From: Burkholderiaceae bacterium
GTDB taxonomy: Bacteria > Pseudomonadota > Gammaproteobacteria > Burkholderiales > Burkholderiaceae
Length of the DNA stretch: 33,379 nt
Assembly (NCBI GenBank): GCA_947482555.1
Contig: CANKKB010000005.1
Location: forward strand, 1 to 33,379
Direction: 5' to 3'
Shown here: one piece after another, positions 9,101 to 17,552 of the stretch
How the letters are laid out: every line of letters starts with the position of its first letter
Position numbering within the stretch: the first letter of the stretch is position 1
Notes under the pieces: model-generated
What the model saw: the letters and a program-made list of their open reading frames with translations, nothing else
Told to the model about the DNA's origin: nothing
Database searches by the model: none
Translations under genes and position numbers: made by a program

Positions 9101-9259
9101 ATGAAGAAATTGAGCAAAAAAGCAAAGCTCACCATTGGTTGGACTATATTAATGACGGTGATTGGTACCGCAATTTTGCATCAATTGGCTTTTTTCTTAT
9201 TGGGTTGTGTTTCAATTGCCCTGCTTCTCATCGCCAATCAAATGGGCAAGCTTGACTAA
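9101..9259 (+). CDS. 52-residue membrane protein
   Basis: A short ORF beginning MKKLSKKAKLTIGW, with a basic N-terminus followed by two hydrophobic stretches (TILMTVIGTAIL and LAFFLLGCVSIALLLIA) separated by a short turn. It looks like a small two-helix inner-membrane protein. An AAGG lies eight bases before the ATG. Its stop overlaps the 3' end of the convergent crcB by four bases. No function is recognised, but the hydrophobic pattern and ribosome site make it look real. Confidence 0.6.
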   Translation: MKKLSKKAKLTIGWTILMTVIGTAILHQLAFFLLGCVSIALLLIANQMGKLD

Positions 9260-9648
9260 TCGCTGCTGGGCACAAGTAAGAAGCCGATTAATACAGCAAA
9301 TAAGCCCACTATCACACTACCAAGCACATAACTGCTGGCAACTAAAAATTCTTTCTCGCGAATCAAATTAAATGTTTCGAGGCCGAAAGCAGAAAATGTT
9401 GTAAAACCCCCCATGATTCCAGTAATCATAAATAAGCGCGACTGGGATGAAAACATTTCAAATTTTAAAATGAGACCGGCTAACACACCAATAACTAAAC
9501 AGCCGATCACATTGACTAAAAAAGTGCCTAATGGAAATCGCCAGTCTAAGGTTTGATAAAGTACAAGGCCAGACAACTTGAAGCGGCAAACGGAACCAAT
9601 AGCACCGCCTAGGGCCACTAAAATTATCGGGGGAATAGCCTCAAACAT
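9256..9648 (-). CDS. crcB: CrcB/FluC fluoride ion channel
   Basis: Four-helix membrane protein, 130 residues, exporting fluoride as a dual-topology dimer. Family blocks are clear: GGAIGSVCRF in helix 1, FPLGTFLVNVIGCLVIG in helix 2 (conserved Asn), GFTTFSAFGLE in helix 3 (Phe-box region) and a last hydrophobic helix. No fluoride riboswitch is apparent in the short leader on the minus strand. Gene spacing suggests independent transcription. Confidence 0.93.
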   Translation of the reverse strand: MFEAIPPIILVALGGAIGSVCRFKLSGLVLYQTLDWRFPLGTFLVNVIGCLVIGVLAGLILKFEMFSSQSRLFMITGIMGGFTTFSAFGLETFNLIREKEFLVASSYVLGSVIVGLFAVLIGFLLVPSSD

Positions 9649-9694
9649 GAATTAAGCTCGCAATTAGTATTAGTACAGTATATAAAAATATTAT

Positions 9695-10381
9695 TCAGGC
9701 TATCTTTTGTAAAATTTCTGTTAATACCCTAGATTCATAAGTGGGTCGGCGGCCAATTTCTTCAAAGGGTAGCGCTTGGCGGTTCACCCAGAAGGTGTCA
9801 AATCCAAACCACCCAGCGCCCACCACATCCCATGCATTACTAGAAACAAATAAGACTTCCTGCTTAGTCACTGGAAAATGATCTAGTAAAAGTCCGTAAG
9901 TTTGGGGCGCTGTTTTAAACAACCGAGTATCTGCTACTGAAATAATTTTCTCTAGATAAGGAGTAAGGTGATTACTATCGACAGCACTCGCGAGCATCTC
10001 TTTACTGCCATTCGACAGAATTGCACAGCTGATGCCTGCAACTTGGAGGCCCTTTAGCACTTCTATACTTTCAGTAAAGGCCTCTAACTTTGCATACTGG
10101 CCCATTAATTGCGCTTCATTTTCAGGCGTCAGTGGCAAGCCTAAACGTTTACAACTATAGCGCAAGGCCCTTGCTGTAATTTCCCAAAAAGATAAGTAGT
10201 ATTGGCTCCCGGTTGGGTTTGGATCGCTGATGGTGACTAGACGGGTATATTCAATTTGTCGCTCACGCCATTGCTCTGTAAGCTGCTTCCCCTTAGCAGG
10301 GTAAATTACTTCCGCGAGCTGAGCAATCGAATAAACATCAAATAGGGTGCCGTAGGCGTCAAAGGCAATTAATTTATACAT
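9695..10381 (-). CDS. Haloacid dehalogenase, type II
   Basis: HAD-superfamily hydrolase resembling L-2-haloacid dehalogenase, 228 residues. Motif I FDAYGTLFD (nucleophile Asp 8), motif II LSNGSKEM, motif III lysine in LFKTAPQTYG, and motif IV FVSSNAWDVVGAGWFGF with the SSNAWD typical of (S)-2-haloacid dehalogenases, all present. It should cleave carbon-halogen bonds of short 2-haloacids, releasing halide; its neighbour is a halide (fluoride) channel, a suggestive but unproven pairing. The ATG at 10381 is preferred over an upstream GTG at 10408 because AAGGAA sits about nine bases before it. Confidence 0.88.
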   Translation of the reverse strand: MYKLIAFDAYGTLFDVYSIAQLAEVIYPAKGKQLTEQWRERQIEYTRLVTISDPNPTGSQYYLSFWEITARALRYSCKRLGLPLTPENEAQLMGQYAKLEAFTESIEVLKGLQVAGISCAILSNGSKEMLASAVDSNHLTPYLEKIISVADTRLFKTAPQTYGLLLDHFPVTKQEVLFVSSNAWDVVGAGWFGFDTFWVNRQALPFEEIGRRPTYESRVLTEILQKIA

Positions 10382-10527
10382 TGGCCTATTTTCCTTGAAG
10401 TAGCCCACTAAATGCTATTATTCTCGCCTGAGATCACCATCCTGTGCCCCCATGGGGGGATTAATCAAGCCTATCTTCCCAAGCTAGCCTTCCTTAAGCC
10501 ATCGCTAATATTATTGAGGGCTTTTTT

Positions 10528-10869
10528 ATGGCTGTTGGACAAAACCAAAGAACTAGAAAAAATGATTCTATGCTCACTAAAACTGGGAAACCACGCTTAG
10601 GGCCGCTGAATCACGCACAATTAACTAAGTTAATTGAATCATCAAGCAAGCCTAAAGATAAAAATAAACTCGTACGTGCGCTTGCTAAGCAAAAGCCATC
10701 TGCAGCTACGCTTGCTGCTGCTGCCGCAGCGATTACTGCCGCAACAAATGCAGCCAGTGCTGCCGCTGCAACTGGTGCACTAGCAGCCAGCGCACCAGTT
10801 GCAGAGGCTCCCGCTACGGAAACTGTTGCTCCTGCCGCAGAATTAATACCTATTCCAGCAAGCGAATAA
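10528..10869 (+). CDS. Alanine-rich low-complexity protein
   Basis: 113 residues. The first half is basic and ordered-looking (KTGKPRLGPLNHAQLTKLIES, KPKDKNKLVRALAKQK); the second half is almost entirely Ala with Thr, Pro and Glu, ending in PIPASE. GAGGG precedes the ATG at a good distance. The basic head plus Ala-rich tail is reminiscent of small histone-like or nucleoid proteins, but no family is recognised. Convergent with the START-like gene, with a shared terminator between them. Confidence 0.65.
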   Translation: MAVGQNQRTRKNDSMLTKTGKPRLGPLNHAQLTKLIESSSKPKDKNKLVRALAKQKPSAATLAAAAAAITAATNAASAAAATGALAASAPVAEAPATETVAPAAELIPIPASE

Positions 10870-10883
10870 CGATTAAGTTTATT

Positions 10884-10912
10884 AAACCTAATTACAGGCT
10901 AAATAGGTTTTT
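10884..10912. terminator. Bidirectional terminator hairpin
   Basis: AAACCTA and TAGGTTT form an inverted repeat with a 13-base loop between two convergent genes; T-rich on the plus strand after the stem. It overlaps the last codon of the minus-strand gene. Confidence 0.5.
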
Positions 10913-11457
10913 GATTTATTGGTCAGCGTGAGTTTTGCAATTTCGAGGAATTGCTGCTGTAGCTCGTTTTTGATATAGCTACTAATAATAAAGTTCGGCA
11001 CAATGGTATTTGGCTCGATAAAACTTTGATAAACAAAATTGCTTCCTGTTTCATCTTGTTTTAAGCGCCAAGTACCCTTAAACATTTTGGCGTCACCGGC
11101 AATTTGCTTAAAGTCTACGCCTCTAAAAGGGAGCTCGGTGTATTCGATGGTTGTTTTGATGGTGACCGAGAAAAATAAAATAGATTCCTTAATGGTGCGA
11201 TTGACGATGGCGACTGTGTCTGATTTACGCGTTTCCTCGGACTCAAGTACGCCAGGAATTTTTTTGGCAGCCGCATAATCAGTTAAATATCGATAGGCAT
11301 CACAATTATTTAATGGGGTCTTAAAGCTGGCATTAATTTCAAATATATCCCCTGTATTGATTACATTCACTTTGACTTGATGATCAAAGCTCTGTGCTAA
11401 AGCAAAATGGCTGATGGGCCATAGTAACGCGATGAAAAGACTAGCAGCGAGCTTCAT
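10888..11457 (-). CDS. Exported START/SRPBCC-like protein
   Basis: 189 residues with a clear signal peptide (MKLAASLFIALLWPISHFALAQS). The mature part has the feel of a SRPBCC/START lipid- or ligand-binding fold: an opening strand (INASFKTPLNNCDAYRYLTDY), KKIPGVLESE, a run of beta strands (AIVNRTIKES, TTIEYTEL, GTWRLKQDETGSNFVYQSFIEP) and a long C-terminal helix (YIKNELQQQFLEIAKLTL). A periplasmic ligand-binding role is inferred. Not part of an evident operon. Confidence 0.7.
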   Translation of the reverse strand: MKLAASLFIALLWPISHFALAQSFDHQVKVNVINTGDIFEINASFKTPLNNCDAYRYLTDYAAAKKIPGVLESEETRKSDTVAIVNRTIKESILFFSVTIKTTIEYTELPFRGVDFKQIAGDAKMFKGTWRLKQDETGSNFVYQSFIEPNTIVPNFIISSYIKNELQQQFLEIAKLTLTNKSKTYLACN

Positions 11458-11830
11458 ATTAAGGGCGCCTAGTGAAAAGTTAATTACTTATGCAATACCA
11501 TATATTTTAGGCAAGAATTTTACTTTCTGCTTAAACTATAAATTTAGTTACAAAGTAAGCTTTAATGCCCACTGGGTTTAGATTTATGCTGGTTTACTAT
11601 CTAATTAATAAATCTTCATTCAGAATAAACATGCGCTTGCCAAGACATCCTCCCATGGGCCCAGAGAAAAATACCCCTGGGGCCCCCTAAAGGAAGGCGA
11701 ATTTGTATTTGCCATTTTGCGGCTTGTTGCGTAGTATTGCGTAACCCCTATTATTATTAGATATTGCTGTTATCAATAGAACGATCTATTTATTAAATCT
11801 GTAGTGAAATAAATTGCGATAAGGAAAAAA
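11458..11830. other. Intergenic region with GC-rich palindromes
   Basis: AT-rich spacer between divergent genes with no convincing ORF. Around 11652-11688 a sharp GC-rich patch holds CCCATGGG, GGGCCC and GGGGCCCC; GGGCCCAG and CTGGGGCCC could pair as a hairpin with a one-base bulge. A similar isolated patch, CCCCCATGGGGG, lies at 10447-10458. Function unknown. The yqhA ribosome site AAGGAA lies just before 11831. Confidence 0.4.
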
Positions 11831-12394
11831 ATGTCAGATCATAATCAAAAAAATAATTCAGCCGATGAAAATGTTGAAGCACTTTCGCTAGAAAATATCA
11901 TTGAAAAATTTATTTTTAATAGCCGCTGGATTCTTTCGATTTTTTATCTTTTTTTGGTGCTTACCTTAGTTTTAGTGGCAATTAAATTTCTGCATGAGTT
12001 TCAGCATTTTGCGTTTAATTTTTGGGAAGACTCTGAAGCAAAGTTTTTAACTGGCGTGCTTTCGCTGGTTGATAAAACGCTACTAGCAAACTTATTGCTA
12101 TTAGTTATTTTTTCGGGCTATGAGAATTTTGTTTCTGTTATTGGCGTTGCAAGACGTAGCACTGATCGCCCGAAGTGGATGGGTGGAGTAGATTTTGCCA
12201 GCCTAAAGCTGAAGCTGATTGGCTCGATTGTGGCACTGTCTGGCATTAACCTCTTGGCTGCATTTTTAGAAATTGAAACTGCCAATAAGGTTGACTTGGC
12301 TTGGCAAATTGGCTTGCATGTCGTGTTTTTGTTTACCGGCGTATTGTTTGCCCTCTCAGAAAAAATTGCATCGTCTGCCGAAGGTAACCATTAG
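11831..12394 (+). CDS. yqhA: YqhA/UPF0114 membrane protein
   Basis: 187 residues with an N-terminal soluble tail and four hydrophobic helices. Strong family blocks: FNSRWILSIFYLFL, LSLVDKTLLANLLLLVIFSGYENFVS (E. coli YqhA has LSLVDMTLV and FSGYENFVS), and VDFASLKLKLIGSIVALSGINLL. The molecular role of UPF0114 proteins is not well defined. Good ribosome site AAGGAA. About 60 bases downstream the ModA gene ends convergently. Confidence 0.9.
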   Translation: MSDHNQKNNSADENVEALSLENIIEKFIFNSRWILSIFYLFLVLTLVLVAIKFLHEFQHFAFNFWEDSEAKFLTGVLSLVDKTLLANLLLLVIFSGYENFVSVIGVARRSTDRPKWMGGVDFASLKLKLIGSIVALSGINLLAAFLEIETANKVDLAWQIGLHVVFLFTGVLFALSEKIASSAEGNH

Positions 12395-12430
12395 CAAACC
12401 TCTGCTTATTACGCTTAAGAGGCATTTGAC

Positions 12431-13195
12431 TTAGGGTGCGGTATATCCAAACTTTATAAAGAGCGCTTGGGCTTGTGCGCTTTGTAAATATTGATAAATC
12501 TCCTTTGCTAACGGCGTAGGATTTTTCATTAGCACCATGCGCTGTTTTATTGGCTCATATAGCTTGTCATTTATCACGAGATATTGGGTTTCTTTTGTGA
12601 GGGCGGGTGACTGCGCTAAAGAGAGTGCAGTAATACCTAAATCTGCGGCCCCACTCTTAACGTACATCGATGCTAAAGCCACGTTATCTGCAAAGACTAG
12701 CTTGGGTTTTGCCAGCTCCCAAACCCCCATGGCCTTTAAATATTGGACTGCTGCCCTACCGTAAGGAGTAAGTTCTGGTTTAGCTAAGGCTATTTTATTA
12801 GCTTTATTAATTATCTCTATGAGCCCTTCTTTTTCGGGCCTAAGTGAAAGTCCAGATGACTTATTGGTGATTAATACAATTTTGCCTTGTGCATAAACTT
12901 TTCCCTGATCGGCTGTTTTACCTAATTTATATAATTCAAGGGGATATTGCTCATCAGCTGAAATAAATAAATTAAATGGTGCGCCATTTATTATTTGGGT
13001 AGTGAAATTTCCTGATGAGCCATAAATAATTTTTATCTCGTCTAATTTAAGCGTATTGTTAGCCGCAATAATGCTAGCAAACGCTTCCTTTAGATTGGCT
13101 GCAACGGCAATCGTAGTTGTTTGACTCCGTGCAATGCCGCTAATGGCGTATAAAATAATTAAAACTACAATAGCTTTGGCATGTGGTTTAATCAT
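12431..13195 (-). CDS. modA: Molybdate ABC transporter substrate-binding protein
   Basis: Periplasmic oxyanion-binding protein, 254 residues, with signal peptide (KAIVVLIILYAISGIARSQ). ModA blocks: TIAVAANLKEAFASI at the mature N-terminus, YGSSGNFTTQIINGAPFNLFISAD (ligand loop), NKIALAKPELTPYGRAAVQYL and a C-terminal FIKFGYTAP. These match ModA closely. The usual permease and ATPase (modBC) are not adjacent, so it either works with a distant transporter or is an orphan. Divergent from the DUF1345 gene. Confidence 0.88.
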   Translation of the reverse strand: MIKPHAKAIVVLIILYAISGIARSQTTTIAVAANLKEAFASIIAANNTLKLDEIKIIYGSSGNFTTQIINGAPFNLFISADEQYPLELYKLGKTADQGKVYAQGKIVLITNKSSGLSLRPEKEGLIEIINKANKIALAKPELTPYGRAAVQYLKAMGVWELAKPKLVFADNVALASMYVKSGAADLGITALSLAQSPALTKETQYLVINDKLYEPIKQRMVLMKNPTPLAKEIYQYLQSAQAQALFIKFGYTAP

Positions 13196-13247
13196 TTATG
13201 AAGTATAGTGCCCCTCCTTAATTTAACTAACTAGCCTTGCCTTATTT

Positions 13248-13922
13248 ATGTTTCCAACTTTCATGTCTGTACGGCAAATAATTACCGCCCGATGGCGGTT
13301 AATATTTTCGTGCTTAATGGGGCTATTTGTTGCTTTTTTTTTGCTGCCGGCGCAGACTGTAGATCCTATTTCTCGCTATATTATTGGCTGGAACTTTACT
13401 GCCTGGCTTTTTGTTTTATTAATTACTCATTTAATGTTTAGCGCAAATCATGCCTCTATTCGAGCACGCGCTTTAGTAGAGGATGAAGGGCAATATCTTG
13501 TTTTAGGCATTACCGTTATTGCAACCATTACGGCCATTGCTGCTGTTATTGTTGAGCTTGCCTCAATTACAGAAATTCATGGTAACTCCCGCCTGTTACA
13601 TATTGCTTTAACCATTTCTACTATTCTTGCAACCTGGGTCTTTACACAATTTATATTTGCCTTGTACTACGCGCATTTTTTTTATTTTTCATTAGACAAT
13701 AAAAAAATACAAGAGGGCTTAATTTTTCCTGGAACGCCTCTGCCTGACTATGCTGATTTTTTATACTTTTCCTGCGTGATTGGCACGTCGGCGCAAACTG
13801 CTGATGTTAGTTTTTCTAGTAGCGTATTACGCCGCATTGGAACGGTGCATTGTATTTTGGCATTTTTTTTCAATACTACTATTTTGGCGCTGACGATTAA
13901 TATTGCTTCTGACTTAATTTAG
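13248..13922 (+). CDS. DUF1345 membrane protein
   Basis: 224 residues with about five to six transmembrane helices. Matches DUF1345 in layout: RARALVEDEGQYLVLG (the conserved acidic DEG turn), HIALTISTILATWVFTQFIFALYYAHFFY, and PDYADFLYFSCVIGTSAQTADVSFSS with RRIGTVHCILAFFFNTTILALTIN. The YFSCVIGTSAQ...DV block is diagnostic. Function is not established for the family. No operon partner. Confidence 0.87.
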   Translation: MFPTFMSVRQIITARWRLIFSCLMGLFVAFFLLPAQTVDPISRYIIGWNFTAWLFVLLITHLMFSANHASIRARALVEDEGQYLVLGITVIATITAIAAVIVELASITEIHGNSRLLHIALTISTILATWVFTQFIFALYYAHFFYFSLDNKKIQEGLIFPGTPLPDYADFLYFSCVIGTSAQTADVSFSSSVLRRIGTVHCILAFFFNTTILALTINIASDLI

Positions 13923-13933
13923 GCCGGCCCACC

Positions 13934-14191
13934 TTAATATCTTTGCTTTATTTTCATCATTAAAATACAGAGGGCAAATATCAGAGTCAATCCATTAGCA
14001 ATGATCAACGGCCAGTTTTCCAGAGCAATTCCATAAACAAGCCACAAAGCTACGCCGCTGGCAAAAATGAAATACATTCCCAATGAAATTCCTGCAAGAT
14101 CTTTGGTGCGAAAAGATTTGATTGCTTGCACTAAAAATGCAGCGGTTGTTAAAAAGGCTGCTAAATGCCCTATAAACTCAATATTGATCAT
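13934..14191 (-). CDS. SemiSWEET/PQ-loop sugar transporter
   Basis: An 85-residue protein with three helices, the size and layout of bacterial SemiSWEETs, which transport sugars as dimers. IGHLAAFLTTAAFLVQAIKSFRTKDLAGISLGMY contains the family's conserved helix 1/2 region ending TKDLAGIS, and WLVYGIALENWPLIIANGLTLI carries the conserved Trp-Tyr-Gly and Asn. The substrate is not predictable from sequence. Confidence 0.9.
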   Translation of the reverse strand: MINIEFIGHLAAFLTTAAFLVQAIKSFRTKDLAGISLGMYFIFASGVALWLVYGIALENWPLIIANGLTLIFALCILMMKIKQRY

Positions 14192-14228
14192 TCTGCTGTT
14201 GATTCTATTACACCGCAGCTTATCAGCC

Positions 14229-14438
14229 TTATGAATTTAATTTTTTGCAGTAATCCTGGCAGTCCGTTAAACAACTATCTGGGTTAGCGCACCAGCTGCG
14301 CATAACTACTCCTTGCTTGCTTGACTTAGACTCATCTAAATTATCAACTTTCGCTATTCGCGTCACTTCTTTTAGACTTCTATCTAATTTAAAGAATTTT
14401 TTTATTTGGTATAAGCTATGCCAGCTTTTATTCATCAT
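14229..14438 (-). CDS. Small Cys-rich conserved-type hypothetical protein
   Basis: 69 residues, basic N-terminal half and a C-terminal cysteine cluster (WCANPDSCLTDCQDYC) that could bind metal or form disulphides. No signal peptide. Excellent ribosome site AAAGGAG before the double ATG. A perfect FNR-type box lies 70-83 bases upstream (14508-14521), so oxygen-dependent expression is likely. Function unknown. Confidence 0.65.
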   Translation of the reverse strand: MMNKSWHSLYQIKKFFKLDRSLKEVTRIAKVDNLDESKSSKQGVVMRSWCANPDSCLTDCQDYCKKLNS

Positions 14439-14507
14439 GACCTACTCCTTTCAACTTTTATTTATTGCCTTGAAGTAGTTATTTTCTTCTATTGATCATT
14501 TGATCAT

Positions 14508-14521
14508 TTGATCTAGATCAA
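14508..14521. promoter_or_regulatory. FNR/ANR/FixK-type binding site
   Basis: TTGATCTAGATCAA is a perfect TTGAT-N4-ATCAA dyad. It sits upstream of the small Cys-rich gene on the minus strand, at a distance suiting a class II site (-41.5) if transcription starts near 14473. Further TTGATCA-like repeats flank it at 14492-14507. Confidence 0.7.
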
Positions 14522-14543
14522 AGGATTAGCTTGATTTACAGAA

Positions 14544-15596
14544 TTAGGTTTTTTTAAGCGCTTCTATAGACTTAGTAATTCGTATTAAATAGGTAGCAAA
14601 AGGCAGTGATTGGGCCAACTCAAAGCCGCCCTGAGCTAGCTTGCTGGCTAGCTGCGGGTCGCTCTGCACCCGTCTAATGGCTTTTTCTAGTTCAGCCAAG
14701 TTGCCTACAGGGTAAAACAAACAATTAACTTCGTGTTGCCAGCCAATATGCCTGTAAGGGGCTAGGTCTGCCATCACCACGGGAATTTTCAAATTTGCCG
14801 CCTCTAGCGGCGCCAAGGGGAAGCTCTCATCGCCAGAAGGAAAGCAGAATAAATCGGCATTCGCTAATTCAGTATTTATTTGTTCGTGGGGAACGACACC
14901 AGCCCATTCATGGCAAGGGAGTTTTTGATTCATGTAACTAATAAATTCTGGGCCAAATGTGTTGGCATGCTGTAAATCTCCAATGAACTTACAGGAAATT
15001 GCAGTGTCTTGCGCAATTTTTTCGACTACCTTAGCCAAATCAATTTGTCGTTTTCTTGCATATACAGAACCAACATTGATTACTCGAAAAGTGGAATGCT
15101 TGGTGCCCATCTGCATTTCTTTTGCAGCGAGGCGATTTGGGGAGATGCCATTCGGTATAACAACAACCTTATTTTTTGCTAGGCGATAAATAAAACTGTG
15201 AAAAACATCAAGTTTCTGCCAATCTGTTTGGAAAATAATTAAGTTGAATTTTGCAAAAAGTCGCGTTAAGTCGCCCGCGGTCATGGTTAAATTATCTAGT
15301 AAGGTTTCGCCTTCATGAACCCAAAGGACAACTGGAATACTTGCATTTAGCCTATCGATTTGTGGTGCATCTAATAAAGTATTAATAAGAACTACATCAT
15401 AATTTTGAAGATCTATATTTTTAACTGGATTAATACCATTAACCTTAAACTCTTCTTGATATAAAACTTTCATAGCATCATTGACTGCTGCGTCTACCGC
15501 CCAACCCAATTGATTTACCCAATAATGAATGGTTTTATTCAACATAATTGCCGCGCCATCGGCACCATAGCTGTGGGTTAGAGAGAGGATTTTCAT
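14544..15596 (-). CDS. Glycosyltransferase family 4
   Basis: 350 residues, GT-B fold. N-terminus MKILSLTHSYGADGAAIMLN resembles the acceptor-domain start of GT4 enzymes. The C-terminal domain shows VINVGSVYARKRQIDLAKVV, LANADLFCFPSGDESFPLAPLEAANLKIPVVMADLAP, with the conserved EsFPLAPLEA donor-binding motif. Its start overlaps the stop of the GT41 gene by four bases (ATGA), so the pair is translated together. Probably acts on a glycan or glycoprotein substrate modified by its partner (inference). Confidence 0.88.
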   Translation of the reverse strand: MKILSLTHSYGADGAAIMLNKTIHYWVNQLGWAVDAAVNDAMKVLYQEEFKVNGINPVKNIDLQNYDVVLINTLLDAPQIDRLNASIPVVLWVHEGETLLDNLTMTAGDLTRLFAKFNLIIFQTDWQKLDVFHSFIYRLAKNKVVVIPNGISPNRLAAKEMQMGTKHSTFRVINVGSVYARKRQIDLAKVVEKIAQDTAISCKFIGDLQHANTFGPEFISYMNQKLPCHEWAGVVPHEQINTELANADLFCFPSGDESFPLAPLEAANLKIPVVMADLAPYRHIGWQHEVNCLFYPVGNLAELEKAIRRVQSDPQLASKLAQGGFELAQSLPFATYLIRITKSIEALKKT

Positions 15597-17485
15597 TGGC
15601 TTGCTGAAGTTATCCCGATATCAGCTGGGCTTAAATTAGCTCTTGCTTGCTCAATCATTTTACAAAAGACATCTTCTAATTGTGCTGCAAATAATTGGGT
15701 ATCAAATAACGGTAAGTTTATTTTATTAACTAATATTTTTTGTTTTATTTTCTGTATTTTTTCAGGACTGTTCCCATATTCAATTGCTAAAGTTTCGTAG
15801 GTACTTTGATTTTCTGCAATTAACTCTGGCAAGCCAATTGCCTGCAAAAGACTAGCCGATACTCTACCGGGGAAAGTGCTGCCTTGCATTGTCAACAATG
15901 GTAAGCCAGCCCATAAAGCATCACTAGCTGTAGTGTGGGCGTTGCAAGGTGAAGTATCTAAAAATAAATCCGCCTGCTGATGGCGGGCAAGATGCTCGGC
16001 AAGGGGTAAGCGATTCGCAAAAATAAGGCGCGCTGGATCGATGCCCTGCGCCTTAGCTACATTACATAAATTTTCTTTCGCCACTAAATTATCGGCTAGT
16101 AGCCATAAAACGCTACCCTTTACTGTGCGTAATATATTCATCCATGCGGTAAATATTTGTGGGGTAATTTTGTAATTATTGTTAAAACAGCAATAAACAA
16201 AGCCGGCCTCTGGCAAGCCTAATTCAGTTCGTGAAAATTTGCAGTTAGCAATTTTGCGTTTGGCATCATTTGCTTGGTATGAATTTGGCAAGTAAGCGAT
16301 TTTCTCATTATAAAATTGCTTACTAGTAAGCGGTATTACGATGGGATCAGCGACGAGATAATCGATATAGGGGGCTCCTAGAGTTCCTGGAAAACCTAAA
16401 AAATTGACTTGTATCGGACTAGGTTTATAAGCAAAAATACCTTGTCGCCCCTTGCCAAAGTAACCATTTAAATTAACTAATATATCAATATCCATTTGGT
16501 TAATTAATTGCGCTACTTCTAAGTCTGGTAAGTTGCGAATATCAATGATTTGGTCAAATGCATCTTCTATGCGTGCTCGAATTTCACTACTGTCTGCGAC
16601 GCCATTATCAAAAGCAATAATTTCAAACTTTGCTCGATTATGATTTTCATATAGCCCCGTCATTAGAATTGAAGTGGCTTGCTCTCTAAATTCCCCACAA
16701 AGATAGCCAATTCGAATTTTTAACTTATGCTCTTTTTGAATTTTTTCTGCATGGAAGGTTTGGCGAGGATAAAAATCAGCGGCAAATATTTCGGCGCATA
16801 ACTGCAAGTCGCGTTCTGATTCTGAAAAGGCCATTAGTCCAAATGGTTCAGCCACCTTATTACCTGCAAGTAGCCCCCGATGAATTTCGTTATATAGCTC
16901 GCCTAAGCCCGCCCATTCGCAAATAAGCATTTTGTGGTGCAGCAGTATTCCGAGTAAGAAATTTTCTTGTGGCTTTATTTTGTATGCTTGACTATAGGCG
17001 GCTAACGCTTCTTGATATTGTCCTAATTCGCTTAATGTTTTCCCTTTATTAAACCAAGGCTGAATAAAATTTGGCTCAATCTCTATTGCTTTGTCATAGC
17101 AAGCTAAGGCATCGTCGATTTTACCCAAATGATCGAGACATTTTCCATAATTTACCCAGGCATTCACGTTATCAGGCGCTAATTGAGTTGCTTTAAGATG
17201 ATGCTGTAATGCTTCGCGCTCCTGCTGAGAGTCTGACAGGGCTTTGGCTAAGTTGTAATGTAGCTCACTATCATTGGGCGCAATTTTCACTGCTTTTTTA
17301 AAATATTGAATTGCTTCAGTATGTCTTTTTGCTAAACCACACACTACCCCCATTAAATGAAGGGCGGCACTATTTTTAGGTTGCGAGCGAATGCATTGCT
17401 GCAATAAAGATTCCGCACCAATGAGGTTGCCATTTTCCAATGCCATGATGGCTTGATAAAATAGCGGGGGGGTTTGAGGATTCAC
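15593..17485 (-). CDS. TPR-repeat O-GlcNAc-transferase-like (GT41) protein
   Basis: 630 residues. Residues about 1-190 form five or so tetratricopeptide repeats (LHLMGVVCGLAKRHTEAIQ, LHYNLAKALSDSQQEREALQ, AWVNYGKCLDHLGKIDDAL, PWFNKGKTLSELGQYQEAL). After a linker, the GT41 domain begins KLKIRIGYLCGEFREQA and includes DILVNLNGYFGKGRQGIFAYKPSPIQVNFLGFPGT, GFVYCCFNNNYKITP, and a C-terminal DLFLDTSPCNAHTTASDALWAGLPLLT. This matches bacterial SPINDLY/OGT relatives, often linked to protein O-glycosylation. A GTG start is used. The overlapping GT4 gene suggests a two-step glycosylation. Confidence 0.9.
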   Translation of the reverse strand: MNPQTPPLFYQAIMALENGNLIGAESLLQQCIRSQPKNSAALHLMGVVCGLAKRHTEAIQYFKKAVKIAPNDSELHYNLAKALSDSQQEREALQHHLKATQLAPDNVNAWVNYGKCLDHLGKIDDALACYDKAIEIEPNFIQPWFNKGKTLSELGQYQEALAAYSQAYKIKPQENFLLGILLHHKMLICEWAGLGELYNEIHRGLLAGNKVAEPFGLMAFSESERDLQLCAEIFAADFYPRQTFHAEKIQKEHKLKIRIGYLCGEFREQATSILMTGLYENHNRAKFEIIAFDNGVADSSEIRARIEDAFDQIIDIRNLPDLEVAQLINQMDIDILVNLNGYFGKGRQGIFAYKPSPIQVNFLGFPGTLGAPYIDYLVADPIVIPLTSKQFYNEKIAYLPNSYQANDAKRKIANCKFSRTELGLPEAGFVYCCFNNNYKITPQIFTAWMNILRTVKGSVLWLLADNLVAKENLCNVAKAQGIDPARLIFANRLPLAEHLARHQQADLFLDTSPCNAHTTASDALWAGLPLLTMQGSTFPGRVSASLLQAIGLPELIAENQSTYETLAIEYGNSPEKIQKIKQKILVNKINLPLFDTQLFAAQLEDVFCKMIEQARANLSPADIGITSASQ

Positions 17486-17552
17486 TAATCTATTCGCATC
17501 GATTTTTTTGTCATTATTACAGCTGCTCGCCTTCTTTGGGCTAAAGACGTTA

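Noticed and set aside
9649-9694. Fluoride riboswitch before crcB
   Set aside because: The leader is short and AT-rich and lacks the GATGG-type conserved sequence and pseudoknot arms.
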